DNA of 64,000 nt. Source: Zetaproteobacteria bacterium (lineage in GTDB: Bacteria; Pseudomonadota; Alphaproteobacteria; Micavibrionales; Micavibrionaceae). The stretch lies in NCBI GenBank assembly GCA_002747015.1, contig NVXI01000003.1:1-64000 (forward strand). The letters are read 5' to 3'. Made by a program: the position numbers and the translations under genes. Positions 27,750 through 36,196 of this stretch are shown piece by piece (position 1 is the first letter of the stretch; each line of letters begins with the position of its first letter). The notes below the pieces were generated by a model. That model did no database searches. It saw only the letters and a program-made list of their open reading frames with translations, and had not been told where the DNA came from.

Positions 27750-29135
27750 TTGGTACAAACAGCATTAAAACAAGAAACACCACATAATCCTGTATTTGAT
27801 GGATTACCACGAGATTCGTTTAATAGTGGCGGTGTATCCGAAATAGATGGAGCGCAAGACAACGTCGTTTCCATAGCGCATATCCTGCGCGCAGAAGACA
27901 GCCTTGGTCACGCCATCATTCAGCCGGAAGATATAAAAGACGCACATATAGGGCATACAGATAATGTCATTAAACTTTTATTTAAAGACATAGAAGAACA
28001 CAGTGTTAAGTACACAATAATAGAGCAATCCGACGGACCATCAGACGCAGACCATACAATCGGCAGTGGATGGCAAAAACGAGGCATGCAAGATCCGGAC
28101 GCGCATGAAGGCAAAAAAATACAGAAACGCACCACCGCCGACCTGAGACTCATAAACCAACAAACAGAACAACAATCCATAACCCGCCAACTGGCAACGC
28201 TTGATAAACTGATTGCCGAATCCAGTAAAAAAATAGCAGCATTAGATGAGCATATAAAAGAAATAAACGAAGTTCAGGATATACTGGAAAGTGGCGAAGA
28301 TATTGATGGATCATCACCAGAAGCCAAAAGCACACGCAGAAAAATCAACAAAGTCCTGTCAAAGCACGGAAAAACGATAGACGACTATAAAGATAAAAAT
28401 GGTAAAATTGACCGTGAAAAATTGAACGATGACCTTGAGCGCATGGAGCAAGAAACCGTAGTAAAACGGGCAAACGAGCAAGAGAACAAAGCCGCCCTCG
28501 AGGAGAAAAGAGACGACGTCCTAGAAAAGAAAGGAGAAACCCTAGAAAAGGAAGGAAAAGTCGAGGTAAACACAAAAGAAATCGAGACGAACACGCAGAA
28601 AACAGATACGGACAAAAAAGAAATCAATGCAGATAATCGCGCAGATGCCGAACATGCCATAGAGGCAGGAGACACTGAGGCAATAGAAAAATATGCACAA
28701 GACCCAACAAATAGCCACGCCCGTCCAGCGAACCTTTTACAAGAAGAAGAAAAGCTGGCACTTGCCCAAGAACACATAACCGCAAATAACGAGGCACCGG
28801 ATGAGGGAATGGGTCTGCTGGCCTTTTTCGGATTTGGCGATACACCGGAAGAAAAACCAACACTTGCCGCAAATGAACAAAACAGCGAAACAACAGCAAA
28901 TGAAACACAAACACTGGTCAACACAACACCCGAAGAAACACCCCAGCGTTCAACAGGGTCATTTGCCGCATTAGGCGATGCGAAGGATGCCATTGCAGCC
29001 AGAATTTCATCAGCATTCTCACAAGCAAGCGATCCAACAACAGCCCAAAATGCAGAGGCTATCGCAACGGCAGAGATTGAAGAAGAATACGCACAACAAA
29101 ACAATGCGCCACAACAACACGCAATGACTATATAA
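27750..29135 (+). CDS. Unknown charged coiled-coil protein
   Basis: I do not recognise this 461-residue protein. It has no signal peptide or membrane helix. Residues about 140-190 and 215-300 are rich in Glu, Lys, Asp and Gln in heptad-like patterns and probably form coiled coils; 300-460 is Ala/Glu/Thr/Asn-rich and low in complexity, with one short hydrophobic patch GMGLLAFFGFGD near 352-363. Such composition occurs in scaffold, effector and surface-associated proteins. The start is a TTG at 27750, with GGAG 15 bases upstream, which is a long spacing, so the N-terminus is uncertain. The frame is long and biased in composition on this strand, which supports it over the antisense frame. Confidence 0.65.
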   Translation: MVQTALKQETPHNPVFDGLPRDSFNSGGVSEIDGAQDNVVSIAHILRAEDSLGHAIIQPEDIKDAHIGHTDNVIKLLFKDIEEHSVKYTIIEQSDGPSDADHTIGSGWQKRGMQDPDAHEGKKIQKRTTADLRLINQQTEQQSITRQLATLDKLIAESSKKIAALDEHIKEINEVQDILESGEDIDGSSPEAKSTRRKINKVLSKHGKTIDDYKDKNGKIDREKLNDDLERMEQETVVKRANEQENKAALEEKRDDVLEKKGETLEKEGKVEVNTKEIETNTQKTDTDKKEINADNRADAEHAIEAGDTEAIEKYAQDPTNSHARPANLLQEEEKLALAQEHITANNEAPDEGMGLLAFFGFGDTPEEKPTLAANEQNSETTANETQTLVNTTPEETPQRSTGSFAALGDAKDAIAARISSAFSQASDPTTAQNAEAIATAEIEEEYAQQNNAPQQHAMTI

Positions 29136-29444
29136 TAGAATTCCATGTTCTCCAGCATCACCACGCTGATTACACTTGCACCAAAGGTGAGTGAAATCGT
29201 GAGTCTTTCTATAGTAGCATGGGGTTACAGGAAAAATCTTTGGCTATTATTTCCCCCGAAAATAGAATTTCATCTCACGTTCCATCGTATATCTCCAATA
29301 ATTTGGATCAGGTACAATTCGATGCAGCATAGACAACAATAGACGGAATATTGTTATTTAGTTTAACGGAGAAAAACCGCAAGCAATCTGTGCCACAAAA
29401 ATCAGCTTTTGTGCCATCTCATTAATTTGAATGATTATAAAAAA
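29136..29444. other. Non-coding gap before tRNA-Asn
   Basis: A 65-codon frame at 29145-29342 has no ribosome site or recognisable product and is not called. CACAAAA-N6-TTTTGTG (29394-29413) is an inverted repeat downstream of the tRNA on the minus strand. A T-run directly following the tRNA 3' end (29438-29444 region read on the minus strand) may help end its transcript. Confidence 0.4.
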
Positions 29445-29519
29445 TGGCTCCCCAGGAAGGATTCGAACCTCCGACAAAGTGATTAACAGTCACCTACTCT
29501 ACCGCTGAGTTACTGGGGA
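29445..29519 (-). tRNA. tRNA-Asn (GTT)
   Basis: Read on the minus strand, the acceptor arms TCCCCAG and CTGGGGA pair perfectly, the anticodon loop CTGTTAA carries GTT, the T arm has GGTTCGAATCC, the discriminator is G and CCA is encoded at 29445-29447. Confidence 0.97.
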
Positions 29520-29536
29520 ACACGCATTGAGGGGTT

Positions 29537-29565
29537 TTTATGCCCTGATGCACGAGACTTGTCAA
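29537..29565 (-). promoter_or_regulatory. Sigma-70 type promoter of tRNA-Asn
   Basis: On the minus strand a perfect -35 TTGACA (29560-29565) is followed after 17 bases by CATAAA (29537-29542), placing the start about ten bases before the tRNA. Confidence 0.75.
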
Positions 29566-29607
29566 GCAAGAACTTACCTTAATAAAAAATGATGATGGAT
29601 CAGATTA

Positions 29608-30489
29608 CTACAGACCATTATCAGCAAGATCTTGAGGGTGTGCAACCGTATCATCGGCAGCAGCCACCCCAGAAGAAGAGCCACCAGCAGCCAAATCATC
29701 GCGTGCCTTACGCTTAGTCTCCAAAATCTCTAACACTTGATCCTGGTCGAGCTTATAATCCCCTGACGAAAACTGATGCTCAAGATGGTAGGCAACATTT
29801 CTAATGAAGTCATCCTCATCCAAATCTTTATTATCTTCGCTTGTGGGGGAGTAATGCCTCACCCGATCATTGATATAGAAAAGAATATCACCTGGACTTG
29901 TATTAATGCCATCCTCCTGAGCCACAGCAAGCGCCAACACAACCTTCGCCTGAGGGTTTTCAAAGCTATTGCTCACATTTGTTGCCATATTTATAACTTT
30001 TTGCTCATACTCTGTATTAGAAGATCTATTGCCTGACCTCACGCTAAGTGCCTCATTCGGGTCTCTTACAACCAAAATAACAACCTGAGGAGCCGAGGAT
30101 TTCTTAGCGACACTCGCACCAACTTCATACATGGATTGCGTAATCGGTTTACCACTTGGAAAGTGAGAGGCAAAATTCACCTTTACATTCTTTTTAACCT
30201 CTTCATTATACCCATGGTCGAGATAAAATTGAGCAGATTCAGTATTGGCAATCCTTTCCTTTGTTTCTTCACGCAGGCGATCAATTTCCTCACTCAGGCG
30301 AGCATTCCCCTCACGCAGGCGAGCCGTCGCTTTTTCATTCTCTTCAATAGAATTAACCAACTCTGTTGTTCTCTTACCCGGAACCCAGTTATCCTCAGAC
30401 GATTGCGCGGAAACATCCACGGCGCTGGTGCTTGCAACAACCACAGCTGCGCCCGCTAAAACTTTTGTGAGTGATCCCTTGATAGACAT
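29608..30489 (-). CDS. Unknown secreted protein with short coiled coil
   Basis: A 293-residue protein that I do not recognise. A Sec signal peptide is clear (SLTKVLAGAAVVVASTSAVDVSAQ). Residues about 38-75 form a heptad-rich coiled coil (ARLREGNARLSEEIDRL). The following 150 residues look globular, with an alternating hydrophobic strand PQVVILVVRD and a second strand VVLALAVAQ; the tail is Ala/Ser/Asp-rich. The ATG is supported by GGGGA eight bases upstream. It is the downstream neighbour of another small secreted orphan and probably works in the periplasm. No function can be assigned. Confidence 0.7.
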   Translation of the reverse strand: MSIKGSLTKVLAGAAVVVASTSAVDVSAQSSEDNWVPGKRTTELVNSIEENEKATARLREGNARLSEEIDRLREETKERIANTESAQFYLDHGYNEEVKKNVKVNFASHFPSGKPITQSMYEVGASVAKKSSAPQVVILVVRDPNEALSVRSGNRSSNTEYEQKVINMATNVSNSFENPQAKVVLALAVAQEDGINTSPGDILFYINDRVRHYSPTSEDNKDLDEDDFIRNVAYHLEHQFSSGDYKLDQDQVLEILETKRKARDDLAAGGSSSGVAAADDTVAHPQDLADNGL

Positions 30490-30591
30490 AAATTATTCCC
30501 CTTTAAAACTAAATACACTTATACGTGTGCGACCATAACAGCCCTTTTCCGTAGTTTATAACGGAATATGTCTATATATGCAAATTTAATG

Positions 30592-31236
30592 CTATAAATA
30601 GCAACCGTAGGAAATATGTGAGGCGGCCTGAACGACATCCTTATAGTCCTGTGTCCGCGAATTTTTATACAATGTCGCAATATAATAGAGTGTAGCATCA
30701 GGAATAACCCCATAGCGCGTCCACTCCATATCAGGGCTATTATGTTGGTATTTATTCATCAGAGTTTCAGGCTTTACTCTCCTTTTAATCCCCCGTAAGG
30801 TTTCCAATAAAATATCGTTAAATTCTACACAAGCACTGTGCTTAAGCGTCAAATCCCGCTCCTTCTTCTTATTCTTATGCGGCTTTGAATTTCTAATGCA
30901 GGTCGAATATTCCTTCATATTATCAAGCGTCGCCTTTTCCACTCCATCACGGCGAATACGCGCATAAGCGGCATCAGACAAGGGCGCGAGCATCTTAATC
31001 TGGAGCAAATCTCCGGATGGCTTCCCAGCCTTATAATTATTAAGAAAAAGTACAAACATACCTGCCTTTTTCTCACATCCTCTTTTATCATCAGAAAAAA
31101 GCGTTTCCTCCAAAGTGGCTTTCTTCCCCGCAGCTGCCTGCGAAGCAACAGAAAATGGAAGAAGGAATGTCAATGCGATGCATGCTAAAAAGCCAAGGCG
31201 CACAATAGAGTAAATATTTATATTAAAATTACACAT
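30592..31236 (-). CDS. Unknown small secreted protein with cysteines
   Basis: The 214-residue frame begins with a hydrophobic segment (VRLGFLACIALTFLLPFSVASQA) that looks like a signal peptide. The mature part has Cys in RGCEKKAG, YSTCIRN, HSACVEF and SYGCYL, which could form two disulfides, and a basic stretch KPHKNKKKERD. I do not recognise the family. The assigned ATG lies only six bases after a TATAAT, so the true start may be a GTG at codon 12 (YSIVRLG), which would still keep the signal peptide. Confidence 0.6.
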   Translation of the reverse strand: MCNFNINIYSIVRLGFLACIALTFLLPFSVASQAAAGKKATLEETLFSDDKRGCEKKAGMFVLFLNNYKAGKPSGDLLQIKMLAPLSDAAYARIRRDGVEKATLDNMKEYSTCIRNSKPHKNKKKERDLTLKHSACVEFNDILLETLRGIKRRVKPETLMNKYQHNSPDMEWTRYGVIPDATLYYIATLYKNSRTQDYKDVVQAASHISYGCYL

Positions 31237-31287
31237 TCTGAATTATACACATACCAGCGAATAAAGGACAAGTTTTGAATCTTATTT

Positions 31288-32133
31288 TTATGATAGCTCA
31301 GCATATAGAAAAAACTCACCCGATGCCGCCACAAACTCTGGATTCAACAAACGCGGATCATCACCACCATATTTTAAGGGATTACCTTGCATATCTTTAA
31401 TATCCCCACCTGCAGCACGCAATATCGCATGTCCAGCAGCGGTATCCCATTCGCACGTCGAACCAAAACGCGGATAAAGGTCAGCCTTACCATTCGCAAT
31501 GACACAAATTTTGATTGAACTGGAACGGCGCACAATTTTTTTGACCTTAAATTTTCCCAACATAACGTCTTGAGAGTCGCCATCGCCATGATAACCACTA
31601 GACATTACAACGAGGCCGTTTTTCGGCATATTTCTGGTACGCATCTCTTTTTCAGTATCACTATCTTCGAAATATCGCACAGCCCTCGCGGAACCATCTT
31701 CTTCGAAATGACCCGCATATAATTCACCACTTTCCGGCGCATAGATAACCCCCAGCACCGGATCGCCCTTGTAAATAAGGGCAATATTAACAGTAAAATC
31801 AGGGTTACCCGCAGCAAAAGCACGCGTCCCGTCCAACGGATCTACCAGCCAGAAAAAATCATGCACAGAGAAGTCAATACGTGCGCCCGCTGCAAAAGAT
31901 TCTTCGCCAATGACTGGAATATCAGGCAGAATTTCAAGAAGTTTCTTTTCAATTAAACGCTCAGCCTCTTGATCGGCCTGCGTAACGATTGAGCCATCCC
32001 CTTTGGTCTCAACCCCCATATCCTTTACACCATCAAAATACTCGAGAATAAGCTCCCCCGCTTCGACAGCGATACGACGAACCATATTACAAAGCGCACC
32101 ACGATACGACAAAATCTTCGGCGTATCTCCCAT
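31288..32133 (-). CDS. cysQ: 3'(2'),5'-bisphosphate nucleotidase
   Basis: Hydrolyses 3'-phosphoadenosine-5'-phosphate, relieving inhibition of sulfur assimilation and of sulfotransferases. The 281-residue protein has the inositol monophosphatase superfamily metal sites: VIGEESF, the DPLDGTRAF signature and CEWDTAAGHAIL near the C-terminus. It starts three bases after the ugd stop on the same strand, so the two genes form an operon. Association of cysQ with polysaccharide genes is common in alphaproteobacteria. Confidence 0.93.
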   Translation of the reverse strand: MGDTPKILSYRGALCNMVRRIAVEAGELILEYFDGVKDMGVETKGDGSIVTQADQEAERLIEKKLLEILPDIPVIGEESFAAGARIDFSVHDFFWLVDPLDGTRAFAAGNPDFTVNIALIYKGDPVLGVIYAPESGELYAGHFEEDGSARAVRYFEDSDTEKEMRTRNMPKNGLVVMSSGYHGDGDSQDVMLGKFKVKKIVRRSSSIKICVIANGKADLYPRFGSTCEWDTAAGHAILRAAGGDIKDMQGNPLKYGGDDPRLLNPEFVAASGEFFLYAELS

Positions 32134-32136
32134 GTA

Positions 32137-33465
32137 TTATGCGTCGCTTCCCGAATCAAGATGGGAACGCCCGATAGAAATATAAGTAAATCCCTTCCCT
32201 TGCATTTCATCCGCCTTATAAATATTACGCAAATCAACAACGACATTACCTGACATTGTATCACGCATACGATCCAGATCAAGCGCGCGAAATTCATTCC
32301 ATTCCGTTACAATTGCAACGACCTCAACATCCGCAACCGCAGCATAAGCATCATCACACCATGTCACATCACCCATCATATCTTTTGCAGCTTCCATGGC
32401 TTCTGGATCATACACCAGAACCTGTGCGCCGGCTTGCTGAAGCACCGGAATAATCGTTAAGGCAGGCGCATCGCGCATATCGTCTGTATTGGGCTTAAAT
32501 GCCACACCCAAAATTCCGATTTTCTTTCCACGCACATCGCCACCGCATGCCTCTATGATTTTATCAGCCATACGTGCTTTACGATCTTCATTCACAGAGA
32601 TTACCGCCTCGACAATACGCTGAGGCGCACCATATTTCTGCCCTGCGCGCGTCAGAGCCAAAGTATCCTTAGGGAAACAAGAGCCGCCATACCCCGGTCC
32701 TGCATTCAAGAATTTTGCGCCAATGCGTGCATCAAGCCCAATCCCCTTCGCAACATGCTGTACATCCGCGCCAACTTGTTCACACAAATCCGCGATCTCG
32801 TTAATAAAAGTAATTTTGGTTGCCAAAAACGCGTTTGCCGCATATTTGATAATTTCCGCCGTTTCACGCTTCGTAAAAAGAATCGGTGTCTCATTCAGAT
32901 AGAGCGGACGATAAACTTCGCGCATGACCTCTTGCGCGCGCTCAGAACATGTGCCGACAACAACACGATCAGGGCGCATAAAATCATCAATAGCCGCCCC
33001 TTCACGTAAAAACTCAGGATTAGAAGCAACATCAAAATCTGCCGAAGGAGCTTCTTCACGCATAATGCGCTCAACCTCTGCGCCTGTACCAACGGGGACT
33101 GTCGATTTATTAACAACAACCGTATAGCCTTCTAAATTCTGCGCTATTTCTCGCGCTGCACCATGTACATAAGATAAATCCGCATCACGGCAATAGCGTC
33201 TAGAAGGCGTTCCCACCGCGATAAATACAGCTTCTGCCCCTTTCACTGCCTCTGTTATATCCGTTGTGAACTGGATACGACCAGCATCAATTTGACGGTT
33301 CAAAAGCTCTTTCAGACCTGGCTCAAAAATAGGGATTTCACCATTTTTCAATCGCTCAATCTTACCCTCATCTTTATCAACACAGATAACCGTATGGCCA
33401 AATTCGGCAAAACATACCCCAGAGACCAAACCAACATAACCAGTTCCAACCATTCCAATACGCAT
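32137..33465 (-). CDS. ugd: UDP-glucose 6-dehydrogenase
   Basis: Oxidises UDP-glucose to UDP-glucuronate with two NAD. The 442 residues contain the N-terminal Rossmann motif GTGYVGLVSGVCFAEFG, the family segment STVPVGTG, the catalytic cysteine in GYGGSCFPKDT and the C-terminal NAD-independent domain (LGVAFKPNTDDMRDAP). The ATG has AAAAGG upstream. UDP-glucuronate would serve the polysaccharide made by the locus to the left. Confidence 0.96.
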   Translation of the reverse strand: MRIGMVGTGYVGLVSGVCFAEFGHTVICVDKDEGKIERLKNGEIPIFEPGLKELLNRQIDAGRIQFTTDITEAVKGAEAVFIAVGTPSRRYCRDADLSYVHGAAREIAQNLEGYTVVVNKSTVPVGTGAEVERIMREEAPSADFDVASNPEFLREGAAIDDFMRPDRVVVGTCSERAQEVMREVYRPLYLNETPILFTKRETAEIIKYAANAFLATKITFINEIADLCEQVGADVQHVAKGIGLDARIGAKFLNAGPGYGGSCFPKDTLALTRAGQKYGAPQRIVEAVISVNEDRKARMADKIIEACGGDVRGKKIGILGVAFKPNTDDMRDAPALTIIPVLQQAGAQVLVYDPEAMEAAKDMMGDVTWCDDAYAAVADVEVVAIVTEWNEFRALDLDRMRDTMSGNVVVDLRNIYKADEMQGKGFTYISIGRSHLDSGSDA

Positions 33466-33622
33466 AGAGCTACCTTTTCTTTAATTTGTGTGTACCCGAT
33501 AATATGCCAGAACCTAAACGATTTATAACCTTAATAAAAGTCAAAAAACCATTTCAAAACATTCCCATTCAATAAAACAGCACCAAGGCTAGTTTCAGGT
33601 TATAGGAATACATTAGAAACCA

Positions 33623-33652
33623 TTGGCAATCGCTTTATTTTTCTCATACTAT
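33623..33652 (+). promoter_or_regulatory. Probable promoter of the SapC-like gene
   Basis: TTGGCA (33623-33628) and TACTAT (33647-33652) are spaced by 18 bases, 49 bases before the start codon. Confidence 0.5.
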
Positions 33653-33700
33653 CGTCGGATCATAATGACATGCTAAAATAATTTATATATGAGGATTCCG

Positions 33701-34501
33701 ATGGCTAAGAATACAGAAGCAGCAAAAAAAGAAAAAAGCACAAAAAATGGCGTTTTGAAAGAAACACCCCAATTGCCTCTTTTCTACAAAAATCCGACAC
33801 CACTTGATGCGAAAAAGCACAAAAGCCTCTCTTTGAAAAAGGGTTTTGGTTTCTCATTCACAAAAAATATTAACGCCGTTCCAGTGAATATGATAGAAAT
33901 GCCCCAAATTTGCCACTTCTACCCCATCGCATTCAGCCCTGATGAAAACGCAACGCCTGTTGCCATTTTAGGATTGCGCGATAATGAAAACCTATTTTTA
34001 GATGCACAAGATAACTGGGATATAAACGCTTATATCCCTGCCTATATCCGTCGCTACCCTTTCATTTTCTCTGAAATACCTGATAGTGACCAACTAACAC
34101 TATGTATCGACCACACGAAGGACATCACAGAAGAAAGCAAAGAACGCCCACTTTTTAACGCAGAAGGCGCACCAAGTGACCTTGCAAAAAACGCTCTTGA
34201 ATTTTGTAAATCATATCACGCCGCTGCAGGACAAACACTGGAGTTCAGCAAAGCCATCGCAGAAAATGGTCTTTTAATTGAACGGGAAGCCCAAATTAAC
34301 ATTGCGGGAAATCGCCGTATTAACTTTTCCGGCTTTAGAATTATAGATGAGAAGAAACTTTCCGAACTTGACGATAAGATCTTTATCGAATGGAGAGCGA
34401 AAGGCTGGCTTCCATTCCTATATGCTCACCTTTTCTCTGGCGCACAATGGCAACGTTTAACACGCTTGCTAAATCAACGTCTTGAAAAAGAAGCCGCATA
34501 A
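33701..34501 (+). CDS. SapC family protein
   Basis: The 266-residue protein matches SapC, a family first named from the Campylobacter S-layer region and widespread in proteobacteria with unknown molecular function. Characteristic segments are LPLFYKNPTPLDAKKHKSL, a block with FYPIAFS and ATPVAILGLRDNENLFLD, YIPAYIRRYPFIF, and the terminal region GWLPFLYAHLFSGAQWQRL. There is no signal peptide. The ATG at 33701 is chosen because GAGG lies six bases upstream; an earlier in-frame ATG at 33689 overlaps that site. It is divergent from ugd. Confidence 0.85.
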   Translation: MAKNTEAAKKEKSTKNGVLKETPQLPLFYKNPTPLDAKKHKSLSLKKGFGFSFTKNINAVPVNMIEMPQICHFYPIAFSPDENATPVAILGLRDNENLFLDAQDNWDINAYIPAYIRRYPFIFSEIPDSDQLTLCIDHTKDITEESKERPLFNAEGAPSDLAKNALEFCKSYHAAAGQTLEFSKAIAENGLLIEREAQINIAGNRRINFSGFRIIDEKKLSELDDKIFIEWRAKGWLPFLYAHLFSGAQWQRLTRLLNQRLEKEAA

Positions 34502-34593
34502 TTTCGTAGCAAAGTATATTCAAATAAGAATTCGCCTTGCATTAACAATTTGATACGAATTGTGGATAGATGCCCACTTGCACTTAATGACAC

Positions 34594-34623
34594 TTGAATT
34601 CAATAATATGCTCATGATATTTT
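34594..34623 (+). promoter_or_regulatory. Possible promoter ahead of the helix-turn-helix gene
   Basis: TTGAAT (34594-34599) and TATTTT (34618-34623) with 18-base spacing lie just before the hairpin at 34624. The match is modest. Confidence 0.35.
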
Positions 34624-34675
34624 AGATTCATAGATTTACTTCGATTCAGATTATAGATCTATGAAATCTTTTTTT
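34624..34675 (+). terminator. Intrinsic terminator: end of sapC transcript or attenuator of next gene
   Basis: AGATTCATAGA (34624-34634) pairs with TCTATGAAATCT (34658-34669) in an 11-bp stem with one bulged A, followed by seven T (34669-34675). It stands only 26 bases before the start codon of the next gene, leaving no room for a separate promoter after it, so readthrough may control that gene. Confidence 0.65.
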
Positions 34676-34701
34676 CACTTCAATGAGCAGACGAGGAAAA
34701 C

Positions 34702-35301
34702 ATGGCAAAAGTAGGCGCGCAAAGAGCAGCTATTCTGACTGGAAAATCAAAATCAACGATACAGCGCGCCATGAACGGCGGAAAGCTGTCTTTTGAATTG
34801 GATCAGAATAAACGCCGCGTTATAGATGTATCGGAACTGGAACGTGTTTTTGGCATAAAACAACAAACGCCAGATGCCCCCGCACAAATAGAAACAAGAG
34901 AAATCACGGATGCTGTTGAAAAAGAACGCATGAAAATGCAAATTAGAATGCTGGAACAACAACTTATGGTCTCCGATGAGCGATTGACAGACTTAACAGA
35001 TCAACGTGATAAATGGGAAAAACAAGCTTCCCAAATCCTTATCACCAGCCAATATTCACAAAAACAAGCAGAAGAATTGCGCGCACAAATAAAAGAGCGC
35101 GAAGACAGAGTCCGTCAACGGCGTTTACAAAATGCACAAGTTCAAAAGGCACAATCAAGAAACAGCACGAAGACAGCCAAGCCAATGGGCGCTGGTGCTA
35201 AAAAACTTGACGAAAAAATGAAAAAACTCAAAGCCGAGAATGAAAATACTGCTGATTATTCCAATTCTGTCTTTAGATTTTGGAAAAGAGCAAAAAGCTA
35301 A
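34702..35301 (+). CDS. Helix-turn-helix protein with long coiled coil
   Basis: The 199-residue protein starts with a short DNA-binding-like module (GAQRAAILTGKSKSTIQRAMN then a wing-like KLSFELDQNKRRVIDVSELERVFG, residues 4-52), the layout of excisionase/MerR-type and some plasmid-encoded regulators. Residues about 70-150 form a strongly charged coiled coil (MLEQQLMVSDERLTDL, EELRAQIKEREDRVRQ) and the tail is Lys-rich. Proteins of this build are often called entry-exclusion-like or plasmid helix-turn-helix proteins; here it is chromosomal with no mobile genes around. It could be a small regulator or a DNA-organising protein. ATG has GAGGAAAA upstream. Confidence 0.7.
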   Translation: MAKVGAQRAAILTGKSKSTIQRAMNGGKLSFELDQNKRRVIDVSELERVFGIKQQTPDAPAQIETREITDAVEKERMKMQIRMLEQQLMVSDERLTDLTDQRDKWEKQASQILITSQYSQKQAEELRAQIKEREDRVRQRRLQNAQVQKAQSRNSTKTAKPMGAGAKKLDEKMKKLKAENENTADYSNSVFRFWKRAKS

Positions 35302-35347
35302 ACCCCACCCCCTCCCTAATGGCATTATTTAAGAAAACTTCATCTGG

Positions 35348-35353
35348 TATAAT
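35348..35353 (+). promoter_or_regulatory. -10 box of the cysteine-repeat protein gene
   Basis: A perfect TATAAT lies 49 bases before the start codon; the -35 at 17 bases (TTATTT) is poor. Confidence 0.4.
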
Positions 35354-35401
35354 ACCCTCATTCAATGCTATGATGGCGTGAATATAATATGAGGAAATAA
35401 T

Positions 35402-36184
35402 ATGCGCGCTTTTGTTTTGACAGCTCTGACCTTCTCTTTTATCCTGCTACATGCACAGCCATCGTATGCACAGACAGCCTCTACATCACAAGAAATGTCA
35501 GGAAATGATGCATCGTCGTCACAAGGAAATATTTTCGACGACGCAACCGATGAACAAATTCAAGAAGCACAACAATTTTATAAATATTGCACAAATAATG
35601 ACACAATCAGCACACAAAAAGACTGCAAATGTGCAACTGTATCCTATCTTAATGCCCGCCTAGAACTTGGCCCTGATGTAACAACCAAACAAATTATGGC
35701 ACATAACGTTAATACATGCCTGAAAGATGCTGCACGCAGCAAGATTGATAAAACCAGAGCCACCCGCGATCTTTCCTATATAACAGACAGACAATTATCC
35801 GAAGCTGAGGAAGTTTTCCAACACTGTAAGGCAAGACGTGCATTAAGCAGTCAGTTCGATTGTGAATGTTTTGCCGCCAGATTTCTAGATGAACGTCTTG
35901 ACATAGGCCCCATTGCAAATTGGGATATCATATTCCTACGCTTCAGAAGCGAATGTAGGAATGTTGTTGAAACAACGGGATATGCATACTCACGCTGCAT
36001 GTCGAACTTTGGCGTCAAGAGTGCCATAAATATGGAACCCAAAGAATTTTGCGAATGTTATGCCAGAAAATGGGCAGATCTTTTTAGCAGTTTTCCAGGT
36101 AAAATTACGACAGATTCAAAACGTACGATGAAATCAAGGGCGCGGGGACATTGCCGCGATGTAGGGCGCGCACGGGGCGGATAA
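35402..36184 (+). CDS. Unknown secreted protein with three four-cysteine repeats
   Basis: The 260-residue protein has a signal peptide (MRAFVLTALTFSFILLHAQPSYAQ) and then three related units. Units 1 and 2 share exactly C-x11-CxC-x28-C (Cys 63, 75, 77, 106 and 142, 154, 156, 185) and similar text around them, such as NARLELGP and DERLDIGP. Unit 3 is a looser C-x17-CxC-x31-C (199, 217, 219, 251). I do not recognise the family. The even cysteine count per unit suggests two disulfides each in the periplasm, or metal binding through CxC. The ATG is supported by GAGGA. It converges on the acyl-CoA dehydrogenase gene. Confidence 0.75.
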   Translation: MRAFVLTALTFSFILLHAQPSYAQTASTSQEMSGNDASSSQGNIFDDATDEQIQEAQQFYKYCTNNDTISTQKDCKCATVSYLNARLELGPDVTTKQIMAHNVNTCLKDAARSKIDKTRATRDLSYITDRQLSEAEEVFQHCKARRALSSQFDCECFAARFLDERLDIGPIANWDIIFLRFRSECRNVVETTGYAYSRCMSNFGVKSAINMEPKEFCECYARKWADLFSSFPGKITTDSKRTMKSRARGHCRDVGRARGG

Positions 36185-36196
36185 CACTTCCTCTGC

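Noticed and set aside
28385..29164. 259-codon Ser/Phe-rich open frame on the minus strand
   Set aside because: It is the antisense of the 461-residue coiled-coil gene; its Ser/Cys/Phe-rich text is what complementing Glu/Lys/Ala codons produces, and no ribosome site is seen.
29145..29342. 65-codon plus-strand frame before tRNA-Asn
   Set aside because: No ribosome site, no recognisable composition or homology; probably chance.
20323..33465. Alginate biosynthesis locus (ManC, beta-helix protein, sugar dehydrogenase)
   Set aside because: The dehydrogenase is Ugd (UDP-glucose type), not AlgD, and no Alg8/Alg44/AlgE-type genes are present.
29445..36184. Genomic island integrated at tRNA-Asn
   Set aside because: No integrase, no direct repeat of the tRNA 3' end was noticed, and housekeeping genes (ugd, cysQ) follow.
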